This document shows positions 25,474 to 36,042 of a stretch of 64,000 nt of DNA, piece by piece. The stretch is from Rhizobium ecuadorense (GTDB taxonomy: Bacteria; Pseudomonadota; Alphaproteobacteria; Rhizobiales; Rhizobiaceae). The position numbers and the translations under genes are program-made. The first letter of the stretch is position 1, and every line of letters starts with the position of its first letter. The stretch is from contig NZ_LFIO01000958.1 in NCBI RefSeq assembly GCF_001187535.1, positions 62,001 to 126,000 of the forward strand, written 5' to 3'. The notes below the pieces were generated by a model, which was not told the DNA's origin, made no database searches, and saw only the letters and a program-made list of their open reading frames with translations.

Positions 25474-25789
25474 TGGCAATGTCCTGCGGCTGAGGAACGA
25501 TCAAACTCGGTGCAACAGCAATTTTTCTGCAAGGGATTCAATTCAAGTCCCGCTCGAATCCCATTTCGAATCACCCAAGGGTAAGCCAGCCGATGCAAAT
25601 CACCATCTCCGACTTCTAGGGATTTACTTACGCTGCCGGCCATGCACTGATTCGATGATCATTTCCAGCCCTGAAGCTATTGGGAAGGCTACGGTGATTC
25701 TAGCTGTGTCGCAACTTCATTCGCGTTTTACGCGAGTCCGGGAGACAATAACTTTCCCGTTGGAGAAAAGGACGCTGGATACCGATATG
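25474..25789. promoter_or_regulatory. Upstream region of visN-visR
   Basis: About 316 nt between visN and the fliF terminator. It must hold the visNR promoter. No gene-like reading frame, known operator or strong palindrome was seen. Part of it is A/T-richer than the surroundings. Confidence 0.45.
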
Positions 25790-25814
25790 AAAAAGGCCGG
25801 TTGCCCGGCCTTTT
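25790..25814 (-). terminator. Rho-independent terminator after fliF
   Basis: AAAAGGCCGG - TTGC - CCGGCCTTTT is a perfect 10-bp stem with a tetraloop, immediately after the fliF stop (25818). It separates the che/fliF transcript from visNR. Confidence 0.92.
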
Positions 25815-25817
25815 GTC

Positions 25818-27509
25818 TTACGCTGCTTCGTCGATCGCCCATTTCCGGAGGATTTTCGCGGCGCGTTCCTCGTTGATCTCGACCATGCGGGAGAGCTTGC
25901 GTTCCGGACCTTCCTTGACGCGGCGGTTGAAGTTCCCGTCGTCGTCGCCAAGGCTGAGCAGATCTTCGGTGCTGTCGAAGCCGAAATCGGACCCGAAGCC
26001 GTCCATGAGGGCTCCTCCAGGCGCACCTGCGGAAGGCGCGAAGTCCGGAAGCTCGAGGCCGGCCGCCTCCGGCGTGGCGTCGCCGAGAACCGAAGAGCTG
26101 CCGTTGCCGCTGACGCTGCGCACCAGGGGCCGCAGGCCCATCCAGACCACCACGAAGGCGACGGCGACGAAGGCGAGCGAGTTGATGATGCCGGCAAGGT
26201 TGCGGCTCAGCATGTCCATGACGCGGACACCGCCGGTGGCGTCTTCGAGCAGCTGGTTCTCGAGGAAGTCCATCGCCGTGACGGTGACGACGTCGCCGCG
26301 CTTGGCGTCGATACCGGCCGCCGAAGCGACGATCGTCTTCATTTCGGCAAGATAGGCATCGATCTTGGCCTGGTCCGCAGGCTCGCCGACCATCTTGGCG
26401 ATGCGGCCCTTGTTGACCACCACGGCGATCGAAAGCTTCTCGACCTTGTAGCTGTTGCGGGTCGTCGCGGTCGTCCGGCTGTTGATTTCGTAGTTGGTCT
26501 GCTCTTCGCGCTTGTCGGATTTGTCCTGCGATTCAGGCCCCGCCGAACCGCCGGCCTCGGGCGCCGCCTGCGGAATGTTTTGCTCGACCGTCGTCGCGCT
26601 GTCGGACTGCTTCTGCTGCGACTGCTGGGCTTCCTTGGTCGAGCGGACCGAGCGTTCGACCTTGGATTCGGGATCGTAGGTCGTTTCCTGGATCTGCTGG
26701 GCGTCGGTATTCAGGTCGGCGGTGACGCTGGAGCGGAAGTTGTCCATGCCGAGGAAGGGTGCAAGCGCCTTGTCGACGTTGGATTCGACTTCTTGCTGGA
26801 CGTTCTGGACGATATTGAGCGAGCGGTTCAGCGAGCTGTTGCTGGCTTCGTCGCCGGAGGCGAGCAGCTGACCGGCGGAATCGAGGATCGTCACGTCATC
26901 GACGTCAAGCCCCGGCACGGCCGAGGCGACGAGGTGGCGGATCGAGGTCGCAGCACTCCGCCCGGTGGCCGCACTGGCGCGAATCATGACGGAAGCGGTC
27001 GGCTTCTGCTCCTGCTTGCGGAAGTTTCCGACCTCCGGCATGACGATATGGACGCGCGCGGCCGTGATACCCGAGATCGACTGGATGGTGCGGGCGATTT
27101 CGCCTTCCAGCGCGCGAACCCGCGTCACTTCCTGCATGAAGGACGTCAGGCCCAGCGAGCCGACATTGTCGAAGAGTTCGTAACCGGCATTGGCGCTGTT
27201 CGGCAGGCCGCGCTCGGCAAGCATCAGGCGGGCCTTGCCCGTCATCCCCGCGGGAACGCTGATGCTGGAACCATCCGTGCCGACCTGGAAATTGATGTTG
27301 GCTTCGGCAAGCGCCATGCTGATCTGGTTGAGATCGGGCGAATCCAGACCGACATAGAGCGTTTCCTGTGCCGGCTTGTTGACGAAAAGGGCGGCCGCAA
27401 GGACGATTGCGATGGAGACGGTACCGACGCCTCCAAGAATCATCAGGCGTGTTCGGCCAAGGGAACCGAAGTTCTTAAAGATCTGAACTAATTGATTTAA
27501 CAGATTCAT
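25818..27509 (-). CDS. fliF: FliF, MS-ring protein
   Basis: 563 residues. Two membrane helices, one near 22-45 and one near 440-465, flank a large periplasmic region with ring-building motifs, including VGTDGSSISVPAGMTGKARL and ITAARVHIVMPE. The C-terminal FliG-binding tail ends RAAKILRKWAIDEAA. It is the base on which the switch and export gate assemble. A 110-nt gap separates it from cheT, and a strong terminator follows. Confidence 0.97.
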   Translation of the reverse strand: MNLLNQLVQIFKNFGSLGRTRLMILGGVGTVSIAIVLAAALFVNKPAQETLYVGLDSPDLNQISMALAEANINFQVGTDGSSISVPAGMTGKARLMLAERGLPNSANAGYELFDNVGSLGLTSFMQEVTRVRALEGEIARTIQSISGITAARVHIVMPEVGNFRKQEQKPTASVMIRASAATGRSAATSIRHLVASAVPGLDVDDVTILDSAGQLLASGDEASNSSLNRSLNIVQNVQQEVESNVDKALAPFLGMDNFRSSVTADLNTDAQQIQETTYDPESKVERSVRSTKEAQQSQQKQSDSATTVEQNIPQAAPEAGGSAGPESQDKSDKREEQTNYEINSRTTATTRNSYKVEKLSIAVVVNKGRIAKMVGEPADQAKIDAYLAEMKTIVASAAGIDAKRGDVVTVTAMDFLENQLLEDATGGVRVMDMLSRNLAGIINSLAFVAVAFVVVWMGLRPLVRSVSGNGSSSVLGDATPEAAGLELPDFAPSAGAPGGALMDGFGSDFGFDSTEDLLSLGDDDGNFNRRVKEGPERKLSRMVEINEERAAKILRKWAIDEAA

Positions 27510-27619
27510 TCTGTTCTCGCACGATTCGTCAAAGACAAAGCAGGCTTATTGCCTCATCTGACGAATAATCGGCGAAACTTGCGCGAGCGTTTCGTGAAGG
27601 GGGCGCGGCCCCTAAAGAG

Positions 27620-28009
27620 CTAGAAGAAATCGAAGTCGCCGGCCGCCTTGCTCAGGGGCTGGGAATGGCCGTGGCGTGTGGCGCCGCCCAGCGCCTTCTG
27701 CATCTCCGCCAGCTTGACGAGGCTGAGCGCGGTCGCGACGTCGACTGCCCAGCCGTGCGGGATTTCGCCGGTGATGGTGTCGATGAACTCGGCAAGGCCG
27801 CGCGATTTCTGCACGGCGAGATCGATGCCCTGCATGACTTTCATGGCATCCGGCGAATTGAGGATTTCGGCGCCGCCGAGATCGAGAAGCTGCGGCTCGA
27901 TGCGCTCGATGAGATAGGCGACGTCGTGCAATTCGGAAACGATGCGCATCAGGATGTCGCTCAACGCTTCAACAGGCGCAGGCGGCTCCATCACCGGGTT
28001 AAATGTCAT
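27620..28009 (-). CDS. cheT: CheT, rhizobial chemotaxis protein
   Basis: 129 residues, helical, ending SKAAGDFDFF. The sequence and place at the end of the che operon correspond to the protein named CheT in S. meliloti, which has been linked to signal termination and adaptation. Residues D63-L-A-V-Q67 form a DxxxQ motif like the catalytic motif of CheZ phosphatases (seen directly; its function here is an inference). AGGA lies 7 nt before the ATG. It starts 16 nt after cheD. Confidence 0.8.
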   Translation of the reverse strand: MTFNPVMEPPAPVEALSDILMRIVSELHDVAYLIERIEPQLLDLGGAEILNSPDAMKVMQGIDLAVQKSRGLAEFIDTITGEIPHGWAVDVATALSLVKLAEMQKALGGATRHGHSQPLSKAAGDFDFF

Positions 28010-28025
28010 ATGAAAATCCTCGCCA

Positions 28026-28580
28026 TCAAAAAAATTCGATACTGGTTTCGACGGGCTTCGGCGGAGCGGCGGGGCGTTGCTCGAGAGCGACGGTTCTCTG
28101 CGTTTCGGCGCCGGTCAGCGGATATTGCCGGGCACGACCGGAAACCGGCCAATATTCGAGCTTGCGCCCGTGGTCGCCGCCTGTGGAGGAGCCGACCACC
28201 GGAATGCCTTCATCCCTCAGGAACTGCATGGCGAAGGCCGCGTTCTGCTCACCGACATTGGAGAATGTCGAGATCGTCTTGGCGCCGCCGAAGATCTTGG
28301 CCTCCAGACGGTCGCGCCGGGCGCCCTGCTTCAAGAGACCGTTGATCAGCAGTTCCATCAGATGCACGCCGTAACGCGTGGCATCCCCGCCTGAGGTAGG
28401 CGACGTCGCCGAACCGGGCAGCAAGAAGTGGTTCATGCCGCCGATACCGGCGACAGGGTCTCTGAGGCACGCAGCCACGCAGGAACCGAGAATGGTCGAG
28501 AGGACCGCATTCGGATCGTTCAGAACCTTGTACTCGCCCTGAATGATGTGCACGCGGCGGGCTGCCCCCTCAGTGATCAT
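28026..28580 (-). CDS. cheD: CheD, chemoreceptor glutamine deamidase
   Basis: 184 residues. The catalytic Cys 34 lies in [15 protein letters not shown] and the His 51 in [11 protein letters not shown]. CheD deamidates receptor glutamines and can interact with CheC/CheY-type partners. It ends with an ETSIEFF tail. It overlaps cheY2 by 4 nt. Confidence 0.96.
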   Translation of the reverse strand: MITEGAARRVHIIQGEYKVLNDPNAVLSTILGSCVAACLRDPVAGIGGMNHFLLPGSATSPTSGGDATRYGVHLMELLINGLLKQGARRDRLEAKIFGGAKTISTFSNVGEQNAAFAMQFLRDEGIPVVGSSTGGDHGRKLEYWPVSGRARQYPLTGAETQRTVALEQRPAAPPKPVETSIEFF

Positions 28581-28966
28581 TTCAGGGCTCCAAACACGGC
28601 TTCGATGGCCGCTTTCATCTTCTCGATCGTGAACGGCTTGGCGAGCACGTTGTTGGCGCCGAGTTGGGCTGCTTTCTGCACCAATGCACGGTCGCCCTGG
28701 GCGGTGAGGATGATGAAGGCCGCCTTCTTGGTGTTCGGGTTGGTGCGCACGGCCTGAAGGAAGCCGATGCCATCCATCTTCGGCATGTTGAAGTCCGAGA
28801 TCACCAGGTGGTGCGGCTGCTCGGCCATGATCTTCATGCCCTGTTCGCCGTCGCCTGCGGACGTGATCTGCTTGAATCCGAGCTGGGTCAGCGCGTCGCT
28901 GAGCAGCAACCGGCTCGTTACCTGATCGTCGACGATCAGAACTTTGATTTTCTCCGCGATCGACAT
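28577..28966 (-). CDS. cheY2: CheY2, motor-binding response regulator
   Basis: A 129-residue single receiver domain. Acidic pair D13-D14, phosphoacceptor D58 ([12 protein letters not shown]), T88 and K110 are all present. In S. meliloti CheY2-P is the regulator that slows the motor, while CheY1 drains phosphate. The gene directly abuts cheB and overlaps cheD. Confidence 0.93.
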   Translation of the reverse strand: MSIAEKIKVLIVDDQVTSRLLLSDALTQLGFKQITSAGDGEQGMKIMAEQPHHLVISDFNMPKMDGIGFLQAVRTNPNTKKAAFIILTAQGDRALVQKAAQLGANNVLAKPFTIEKMKAAIEAVFGALK

Positions 28967-30010
28967 TTATTCGGTCCCTTCCTTTCGGGCGGCTGTCATT
29001 TTCAATATTTCCTCACCGATGGCAGACAGGGGCAACTGCTGCTCAACGGCGCCAAGTTCATGAGCAACCCTTGGCATTCCGTAAACGACACAGGTTTTTT
29101 CGTTCTGGCCGAGTGTTCTGGCGCCGGCGTGGCGCATTTTCAACAATCCGGCGGCGCCATCGCGGCCCATTCCGGTCAAGATCACGCCGACGGCGTTGCG
29201 GCCCGCCAGCTCGGCGACCGAATCGAACAGCACGTCGACCGATGGGCGGTGACCGTTAACCGGCGCCCGGTCGACGAGACGGCAGCAGGGCGCCGAAGCG
29301 TTGCTGACCTGGAGATGACGCTCGCCGCCCGGCGCCAGATAGATCTTGCCGATTTCGAGACGAGCACCATCGGTCGCTTCCTGCACCACCGGCGCACAGA
29401 GGCGGTTCAGCCGTTCGGCGAAGCTCTTGGTAAAGGTCGGCGGCATATGCTGGGTGATGACGGTCGGCGGGCAATTGGCCGGAAACTTCTGCAGCACGGT
29501 GATCAGCGCCTCGACGCCGCCTGTGGACGAGCCGATTGCGACGATCTTGCGGCCGACGCGGAAATCGGCGACGGAGGGCGGTGGCGCCGGGGCGGCAACC
29601 GGCTGGGAAAACTGGCGCTGCGTGCGCGCGGCTGCCTTGACCTTCTCGGCGAGGTCGCCGAAGGGCCGCAGTTCACCCGGCGCCGGCTTGCCGACGCAGT
29701 CGAACGCGCCGATCTCGAGCGCTGCCAGCGACGCCTCGGCGCCGCGATGGGTCATTGTCGATACCATGATCACAGGCATCGGACGCAGCGTCATGATCTT
29801 TTCGAGGAAATCGAGGCCGTTCATATTCGGCATCTCGATGTCGAGCGTCACGACGTCGGGGTTCAGCCGCTTGATCGCCTCGCGCGCTTCCAGCGCATCG
29901 CCGGCCTGGCCGATCACATTGACCTCGGGGTCGGAACTCAAGACGGCGGTAATCAGCCCCCGCATCGTCGGGGAGTCGTCAACGACGAGAACCCTTGCCG
30001 GAGCGCTCAT
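28967..30010 (-). CDS. cheB: CheB, receptor methylesterase
   Basis: 347 residues. The receiver domain has phosphoacceptor D57 ([13 protein letters not shown]). After a Pro/Ala linker (about 145-160) comes the esterase domain with the catalytic Ser in [12 protein letters not shown], His in [10 protein letters not shown] and Asp in [10 protein letters not shown]. The frame is open upstream, but ATG at 30010, which overlaps the cheR stop by 4 nt, gives the family N-terminus [14 protein letters not shown]. Confidence 0.97.
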   Translation of the reverse strand: MSAPARVLVVDDSPTMRGLITAVLSSDPEVNVIGQAGDALEAREAIKRLNPDVVTLDIEMPNMNGLDFLEKIMTLRPMPVIMVSTMTHRGAEASLAALEIGAFDCVGKPAPGELRPFGDLAEKVKAAARTQRQFSQPVAAPAPPPSVADFRVGRKIVAIGSSTGGVEALITVLQKFPANCPPTVITQHMPPTFTKSFAERLNRLCAPVVQEATDGARLEIGKIYLAPGGERHLQVSNASAPCCRLVDRAPVNGHRPSVDVLFDSVAELAGRNAVGVILTGMGRDGAAGLLKMRHAGARTLGQNEKTCVVYGMPRVAHELGAVEQQLPLSAIGEEILKMTAARKEGTE

Positions 30011-30915
30011 GCCTTCCTCCCGTGACCTTTGGCGGTGTAGCGATAGGTCGTGATGCCGATGTTGTCGAAGACGTGTTTCGCCTCGCCGGACACACGCTCG
30101 GAATGGCCGATATAGAGATGGCCGCCCTCCGGCAGGAGGCCGGCGAAACGCTGCCAGATCTTCATCTGCGTCGGCTCGTCGAAATAGATGACGACGTTGC
30201 GGCAGAAGATGACGTCGAACTTGCCCTTGAACGGCCATTGCGCCATCAGGTTCAGCTCGTTGTAGGTGATCAGCCGCTTGACGCGGTCGTCGACCTGGAA
30301 CTTCCTGCGGCCCTGCACCTCGACCTCGCTGAACCATTGCTTGCGCATGGCGGGCGAAACGGTTTCGAGCGCGTTTTCGTCATAGGCACCGGCTCGGGCG
30401 ATCGCCAGGATCTTCGGGTCGATGTCGGTTGCCAGGATCTTGAAGTCGTAATCGGCGACATTCGGCATCAGCGACAGAACGGTCAGCGCGATCGAATAGG
30501 GCTCCTGCCCGTCGGAGGAGGCGGCCGACCAGATGCGCACCCTGCCGCCCGATTTCGCCCGCTGCAGAAGCTCCGGCAGGACGTGGTCGCGCAGATGGTC
30601 GAAATGATGGTTTTCGCGGAAGAAGCGGGTAAAATTGGTCGTCAGATGCGACAGCATCTCGCGGCGCGGCGCGGCACCCGCCGGCGAAGCGACGAGGTCG
30701 CAATATTCCCTGAAGCCGGACAAGCCGAGATTGCGGATATGCTTCGACAGGCGCGAATAGACCAGCGACGCCTTCGTCTCGTTGAGGAAGATGCCGGCAT
30801 CCGAATAGATCATAGCGGCGATCTCGGTGAGATCGCGGCGCGTCAGCGGATATTCTCCGCTTGCCAGAACCTCGTCGGGTCCCTGCCTCTGATCTTTTGC
30901 GCCCATAGCGTTCAT
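30007..30915 (-). CDS. cheR: CheR, receptor methyltransferase
   Basis: 302 residues. An N-terminal helical domain is followed by the SAM-binding domain: [40 protein letters not shown], and [20 protein letters not shown]. It methylates receptor glutamates and is the counterpart of CheB. It overlaps cheW and cheB by 4 nt each. Confidence 0.97.
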   Translation of the reverse strand: MNAMGAKDQRQGPDEVLASGEYPLTRRDLTEIAAMIYSDAGIFLNETKASLVYSRLSKHIRNLGLSGFREYCDLVASPAGAAPRREMLSHLTTNFTRFFRENHHFDHLRDHVLPELLQRAKSGGRVRIWSAASSDGQEPYSIALTVLSLMPNVADYDFKILATDIDPKILAIARAGAYDENALETVSPAMRKQWFSEVEVQGRRKFQVDDRVKRLITYNELNLMAQWPFKGKFDVIFCRNVVIYFDEPTQMKIWQRFAGLLPEGGHLYIGHSERVSGEAKHVFDNIGITTYRYTAKGHGRKA

Positions 30916-31379
30916 GCGGCTTCGCTTTCGGTCTCGTGAAAGAGGGATTCGAGTTCGATCAGGCAGATCATGCGCTTCTCGATGGCGAGAATGCCGCGGG
31001 CAAATTGGCGCTCGAGTTCGGAGGAGATCTCGGGCGTCGGCTGGATGGTTTCGTCGGTCACCGTCAGGATATCGGACACGGCGTCGACCAGCAGGCCGAC
31101 AACCTTGCGCCGCACCTGGGCAACGATGATGACATGACGGGCAGTCGGATCGGCCGGCTTCATGCCGAGCCGGGCGGCAAGGTCGATGATCGGCAGCACC
31201 GCGCCGCGCAGGTTGATGACACCGAGCATATAGGCAGGCGAGTGCGGCATCGCGGTCGCCGGGGTCCAGCCCCGGATCTCACGAACCGACATGATGTTCA
31301 CGCAAAATTCCTGAGCCCCGATGCGGAACGCGATCAGCTCGCGATCCCCCTCGTTCAGATTTTTTACGGCGTACGACAT
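30912..31379 (-). CDS. cheW: CheW, receptor-kinase coupling protein
   Basis: 155 residues forming one CheW domain: [66 protein letters not shown]. It links chemoreceptors to CheA. It sits 4 nt after cheA and overlaps cheR. Confidence 0.96.
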   Translation of the reverse strand: MSYAVKNLNEGDRELIAFRIGAQEFCVNIMSVREIRGWTPATAMPHSPAYMLGVINLRGAVLPIIDLAARLGMKPADPTARHVIIVAQVRRKVVGLLVDAVSDILTVTDETIQPTPEISSELERQFARGILAIEKRMICLIELESLFHETESEAA

Positions 31380-31383
31380 TCCC

Positions 31384-33675
31384 TTACCCTACCGCTGCTA
31401 ACGACATTTCTGCTTTGAGCGACTGGCCGCGCGAGGCGCCGACAACCGCGTCGACATCGAGAATGAGAGCGACGCGCCCGTCACCGAGAATGGTGGCGGC
31501 GGCAATGCCCGGCACATGGGTGTAGTTGGCTTCGAGGCTCTTGATGACCACCTGGCGCTGACCCTGGATGGCGTCGACCATCAGTGCGCGCTGGCCGCCA
31601 CCTTCGGATTCCACCAGAAGCGCCACGCCCTCGACCGGGTTGGCCTGGGTCGCGCGGAAGTTCAGGATGCGGCCGACATCGACCAGCGGGCAGAAAGAGT
31701 TGCGGATCGAGATCAGCCGGTGGTTCGCACCGAAGGAGTGGATCGCGGAGGCTTCCGGCTGCAGGGTTTCGACGATCGCGGTCAGCGGCACGACCAGCGT
31801 CTGGCCGGCGACGGTGACCACCATGCCGTCGAGGACGGCGAGCGTCAGCGGCAGGCTCATGGTGAACACCGAGCCGTGCCCCGGCTTCGAGGTGATGTTG
31901 ATGCGGCCGCCAAGCGCCTGGATCGAACGCTTGACGACGTCCATGCCGACGCCGCGACCCGATATGTCGGAGATCTTGTCGGCCGTCGAGAAGCCCGGCA
32001 GGAAGATCAGGTTGTCGATTTCCTCGTCCGACAGGTTGGAATCGGCCGGGATGAGGTCGTTGTCGATGGCCTTCTGGCGAACCTTCTCGCGGTTGATGCC
32101 GGCGCCGTCATCGGCAAGCTCGATCAGGATGCGTCCCGAACGATGCTTGGCGGTCAGGCGGACCGTGCCTTCGGTGTTCTTGCCGGCGGCTGCGCGCTTT
32201 TCCGGCGTTTCGATGCCGTGGTCGACGGCATTGCGGATCATGTGGGTCAGCGGCTCGGCCAGCTTGTCGATGACCGTCTTGTCGACTTCGGTGTTTTCAC
32301 CTTCGGTGATCAGACGGATCGATTTGCCGGTCATGTCGGCGATTTCGCGGACGATACGCGACATGCGCTGGAACACCGGCTTCACCGGCTGGGCGCGGAT
32401 CGCCATGACCGAGTCCTGGATCTCGCGGGTGAGCTGCTGCAGCTCCTCGAGGCCCATATTGATCGAGGAGGTGCCGGTGGTGTCGTTCTCGATGACGCTC
32501 TGCGACAGCATCGCCTGGTTGATGACCAGTTCGCCGACGAGGTTGATCAGGCGGTCGACACGGTCGAGATCGACGCGGATCGTCTGGCCGGCGCCGGCGG
32601 CATTGTTCTGGGCGGCAGCAGCGCTGGCAGCGGCCGCTGCGGCGGCTGCCGATTCCTTCTTCTCGACGCGGGCGGCGGCTGCAGCCAGCTGCGTGACATT
32701 GGAGGCAGTCTCGGCAGCGGCAACGGCGGCAGCCGTCTCGGCGGCGGCAGTGCCGGAAACGTCTTCGGCTGCGCCCGATTCGTCCAGGATCGACAGATCG
32801 AAGGGAACTGGCACCATCGGCAGTTCGTCGTTGCTGGTCGCCTCAGCCCGTGCTTCCTCGACCGGCTTCACCGTCAGTTCGCAATCCCATTCGGCGAATT
32901 CGAAGACGGTGCGAATGGCATCTTCGCCCTTGTCCGTCTTGAGCGTGACGTTCCAGAAGAAATAAGCGCCTTCCGGATCGAGTTCATCGAGGCCCGGCAG
33001 AGCATCGCTGTTGCAATAGATGGTCATTTCGCCGAGGCGCGAGAGATCGCGCAACAGCAGCGTGGCGTCATTGCCCTTGGAATAGAGTTCGTAGCGCGGC
33101 TTGAAGATGACTTCATAGGCCGGCATGCCGGAACCCGCATCGCCCTCGCCGCCAAAATCGTCGAAGGAAAAGGGGACGGGCTGGAAGCCGCTGTCGTCGG
33201 TCGGCTTGGGGGTCGGCGCGGCAGCGGCCGGAACGGGCTTTGCGGCGGCCTTCGGTGCCGGCGCCTCGGCCAATGCCGAGGGAGACGGCAACTCGCCGTT
33301 GGCCAGCGCCTCAAGTTCCTTGACGAGGCCGCGGCTGCGGCTTTCATCGACGCTGCCGCCGTCGCGCGCAGCATTCGTCAGGTCGGCGAGAACGTCGGCC
33401 GACTTCAGCATCACCTTCAGGACGTCCTGGGTCGGCTCAAGCTTGTTGGATCGAACGCAATCGAGAGTGGTCTCGAAAACATGGGCGAAGGCGACCAGAT
33501 CATCAAGGCCAAAGGCGCCGGCGCCACCCTTGATCGAATGCACGGCACGGAACACCGCGTTGACGGTTTCGGGATCGCGATCGCCATCATTCAATTTCAG
33601 AAGACCGGATTCCAGTTCGGCGAGCTGTTCCTCGCACTCCTGGAAAAAGATCTCTTTGATTTCGTTCATATCCAT
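31384..33675 (-). CDS. cheA: CheA, chemotaxis histidine kinase
   Basis: 763 residues. The P1 domain has phospho-acceptor H46 in [16 protein letters not shown] second domain (about 170-290) replaces the usual P2. An Ala-rich linker (about 310-360) includes long alanine runs. The dimerisation domain is near 370-430. The ATPase has [15 protein letters not shown] (N box) and [20 protein letters not shown] (G box). The C-terminal CheW-like domain spans about 610-755. It phosphorylates CheY1, CheY2 and CheB. It follows cheY1 by 16 nt. Confidence 0.97.
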   Translation of the reverse strand: MDMNEIKEIFFQECEEQLAELESGLLKLNDGDRDPETVNAVFRAVHSIKGGAGAFGLDDLVAFAHVFETTLDCVRSNKLEPTQDVLKVMLKSADVLADLTNAARDGGSVDESRSRGLVKELEALANGELPSPSALAEAPAPKAAAKPVPAAAAPTPKPTDDSGFQPVPFSFDDFGGEGDAGSGMPAYEVIFKPRYELYSKGNDATLLLRDLSRLGEMTIYCNSDALPGLDELDPEGAYFFWNVTLKTDKGEDAIRTVFEFAEWDCELTVKPVEEARAEATSNDELPMVPVPFDLSILDESGAAEDVSGTAAAETAAAVAAAETASNVTQLAAAAARVEKKESAAAAAAAASAAAAQNNAAGAGQTIRVDLDRVDRLINLVGELVINQAMLSQSVIENDTTGTSSINMGLEELQQLTREIQDSVMAIRAQPVKPVFQRMSRIVREIADMTGKSIRLITEGENTEVDKTVIDKLAEPLTHMIRNAVDHGIETPEKRAAAGKNTEGTVRLTAKHRSGRILIELADDGAGINREKVRQKAIDNDLIPADSNLSDEEIDNLIFLPGFSTADKISDISGRGVGMDVVKRSIQALGGRINITSKPGHGSVFTMSLPLTLAVLDGMVVTVAGQTLVVPLTAIVETLQPEASAIHSFGANHRLISIRNSFCPLVDVGRILNFRATQANPVEGVALLVESEGGGQRALMVDAIQGQRQVVIKSLEANYTHVPGIAAATILGDGRVALILDVDAVVGASRGQSLKAEMSLAAVG

Positions 33676-33691
33676 AGGAGAAAATCCTGAT

Positions 33692-34057
33692 TTAAGCGGT
33701 TACGCGCTCAATGGCATCGATCAGCTTGGCCGGGTCGAAGGGCTTGACGATCCAGCCCGTGGCACCGGCCTGGCGGGCGCGGTTCTTCTTTTCCGCGTCG
33801 CTTTCGGTGGTCAGGACCAAGATCGGGATCGCCCGATATTTTTCGTTGCGGCGGACACCTTCGATGAAGCCGAAACCATCGAGGCGCGGCATGTTGATGT
33901 CGGTCACGATGACGTCAGGATTGGACTCTTCGAGAACTTCGAGACCCTCGACGCCGTCTTCCGCCTGAATCGTCTCGAAGCCGGCATTGTTCAGCGTCAC
34001 GAGAAGCATGTTTCGGATGGTGCGGGAATCATCCACGGTAAGAACTTTTTTCTTCAT
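33692..34057 (-). CDS. cheY1: CheY1, phosphate-sink response regulator
   Basis: A 121-residue receiver domain with D9-D10, phosphoacceptor D53 (VIVTDINMPRLDG), T83/T84 and K105. In S. meliloti CheY1 takes phosphate back from CheY2 through CheA and so ends the signal. It overlaps cheS by 4 nt. Confidence 0.94.
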   Translation of the reverse strand: MKKKVLTVDDSRTIRNMLLVTLNNAGFETIQAEDGVEGLEVLEESNPDVIVTDINMPRLDGFGFIEGVRRNEKYRAIPILVLTTESDAEKKNRARQAGATGWIVKPFDPAKLIDAIERVTA

Positions 34058-34350
34058 TGCCGAATCTCCTTGGCAAGCAGGTGATCAATATTGACGCCCA
34101 CCAGCTGCATGGTTTTCTGAAATGCGTCGGACACCTTGGAAAAGGTGAATGGCTGCTTGTCCTGCTCCCAGGTCTTCTCGGCGGACATCAGAACCTGGGC
34201 ACAAAGAGCGCCGATCCGTTCGACGCCGGACGCGTCTATCGACAGACCGCTGCCCCTGAGGGAGAGGAGTTTATCGCGCAAGGCGGAAGCCTCGTTGAGG
34301 TCGAGCACCGCTGTCAAATCCAGCGTCTTGCCACTCTTCTTTGCTGCCAT
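34054..34350 (-). CDS. cheS: CheS, STAS-domain chemotaxis protein
   Basis: 98 residues from ATG 34350 (AAGGA ribosome site). The STAS fold is visible in LDLTAVLDLNEASALRDKLL, LSIDASGVERIGALCAQVLM and FSKVSDAFQKTMQLVGV. In S. meliloti the 97-residue CheS binds CheA and speeds CheY1 dephosphorylation. Same order here: receptor, cheS, cheY1, cheA. The Ser usual in STAS anti-sigma antagonists is present in the DASGVERIG loop, but regulation by phosphorylation is not implied. Confidence 0.88.
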   Translation of the reverse strand: MAAKKSGKTLDLTAVLDLNEASALRDKLLSLRGSGLSIDASGVERIGALCAQVLMSAEKTWEQDKQPFTFSKVSDAFQKTMQLVGVNIDHLLAKEIRQ

Positions 34351-34413
34351 CAGCTTTTCCTTGTCCCCTTGTCCCCGGCTCGAGAAGACGAGCTGAGGCA
34401 ATCATCCGATAGG

Positions 34414-36042
34414 TTAGTAAACATTCCGCCCACCTCCGACGCTTGCGAAGGGCCGCGGAAGGCTAAAATCATCATTTTCATATTCATCTTCGGCCACAGC
34501 CGGACGGGCGGCGGCTTCGATGGCGCGCGGCGGCGTCACACGAACAGGCGCCGGGCGACCGGCATTGGCGTTTTCCCGGGCGATGCGGAATTCGCGAATC
34601 GTCTGGCCGAGCTCGACAATGACGGTATGGAGGTGGTTGGCGCCTTCGGCCGAGCGCTCCGCAAGTCCGGCGCTATCCGCCACCTCACCGCCCAGCCCCC
34701 TGACGTCCGACATCACGCTGTCGAGACTGGCGGCATGTTCGCCGGTCCTTGTGGCGATGCCTGATATGGCGGCGTTGATGTCGGTGACCTGGCGCACGAT
34801 GCTGCCGATCGAATCCTGTGTGCGGCCGACCATCTGCACGCCGGCGTCGACCTGCGCCTTGGTCGTCGTCACCAGCGTCTTGATCTCGCGAGCGGCTTCG
34901 GCGGACCGCTGGGCCAGCGCGCGGACCTCCTGGGCGACGACGGCAAAACCGCGGCCGGAATCGCCGGCGCGGGCGGCCTCGATGCCGGCGTTCAGCGCCA
35001 AGAGATTGGTCTGGAAGGCGATCTCGTCGATCGCACCGATGATCTGGCCGATCTTTTCGGCCGACTGTTCGATATCGGCCATGGCGCTGATCGCGCGGCC
35101 GACGACCTCGCCGCTTTCCTCGACGGCGGCGCGCGTCGAGGCGGCGGCCTGTTCGGCGGCGCGGCTGTCGGCGGCGCCGTCGCGCACACTGCCGGCGATG
35201 CCGGCAAGGGCAGCGGCGGAAAGCTGCAGCCGGTCGGCCTGGCCGGACGCCGTGCCGGCGAACTGCCGGGACAGGCCGGCAAGCGAACCCGTCGCCGCTT
35301 CAGCCTTCAGTGTGCGCTCGGTGATGGCGGTGAACTCGGCCTGGAGCCCATCCAATGCGCCGTTCAGCGCGGCGGCGATCGCGGCATGGGCGCCGTCGAC
35401 GGGGGCGCGCCGCGTCAGGTCGCGGGCGGAAAGGCCTTCGACGACATCGCCAAAGATTCTCACGATCTCGGCCTCGTTGTCGGCGCGCTGTTCGGCGAGC
35501 GCGCGGCTCTCAGCGGCGCGCTGGGCGTTGAAGCGCAGCGAGACGGCGATTTCCACATCGACCATGACGATGCGGATGATCGCCGTCATCAGATCGGAGA
35601 TTTCGCGGGTGCGACGCTTGGCCGACGGCAGCAGCGGACGGCCGGCAATTTCTTCGGCGAGACCGGAAACGACATGCTCGAGCATGACGCCATGGCCGGC
35701 CACGTGCCAGCGCGGGTCGAGGCCGATCTTGCTTTCGGTGTCGGACAAAACCTTGACGCGTTCGGCATAGAGGCTGTCGAACCGCGCATCCGTCAGCACG
35801 TCCCAATGCGAGGACTGCAGATCATGCAGGCGCTCGACCTGGCGCTCGCTGTCGAAATTGCGCGCCGCGTCCGGGAATGACTGGAACCTGTGGAAGAGAT
35901 CGCGCAGACCTGCCTTCAGATGCGCTTCGAGGGCCGGCCGGTTGCGGCGCACCAGCTCGCATTGGTCGGCATCGAGACCGGCAAAGCGCAGACGGTCGCG
36001 CAAGCTGCCTGCCTGCGCTCCACGAGCCTGATCTGATGGCAT
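34414..36042 (-). CDS. icpA: IcpA-type soluble chemoreceptor with globin-like sensor
   Basis: 542 residues, no membrane helix. ATG 36042 has GAGGCAGGAC just upstream. Residues about 15-180 resemble the globin-coupled sensor fold (protoglobin). The C-terminal signalling hairpin includes [20 protein letters not shown] and [20 protein letters not shown]. The motif that in heme-binding relatives carries the proximal His (H-x-x-I-G-L) reads E103-S-K-I-G-L108 here, so heme binding is doubtful. It heads the che operon, as icpA does in S. meliloti. No receptor-tail pentapeptide for CheR/CheB is seen; the protein ends GGGRNVY. Confidence 0.88.
   Translation of the reverse strand: MPSDQARGAQAGSLRDRLRFAGLDADQCELVRRNRPALEAHLKAGLRDLFHRFQSFPDAARNFDSERQVERLHDLQSSHWDVLTDARFDSLYAERVKVLSDTESKIGLDPRWHVAGHGVMLEHVVSGLAEEIAGRPLLPSAKRRTREISDLMTAIIRIVMVDVEIAVSLRFNAQRAAESRALAEQRADNEAEIVRIFGDVVEGLSARDLTRRAPVDGAHAAIAAALNGALDGLQAEFTAITERTLKAEAATGSLAGLSRQFAGTASGQADRLQLSAAALAGIAGSVRDGAADSRAAEQAAASTRAAVEESGEVVGRAISAMADIEQSAEKIGQIIGAIDEIAFQTNLLALNAGIEAARAGDSGRGFAVVAQEVRALAQRSAEAAREIKTLVTTTKAQVDAGVQMVGRTQDSIGSIVRQVTDINAAISGIATRTGEHAASLDSVMSDVRGLGGEVADSAGLAERSAEGANHLHTVIVELGQTIREFRIARENANAGRPAPVRVTPPRAIEAAARPAVAEDEYENDDFSLPRPFASVGGGRNVY

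Noticed and set aside
32590-32750. Alanine-coding repeat in cheA as a possible recombination or frameshift site
   Set aside because: The reading frame continues intact through it and Ala-rich linkers are common in rhizobial CheA.
31516-33690. Long antisense open frame (about 720 codons) opposite cheA
   Set aside because: Complementary to a complete CheA with all domains; composition is typical of a G/C-bias shadow.
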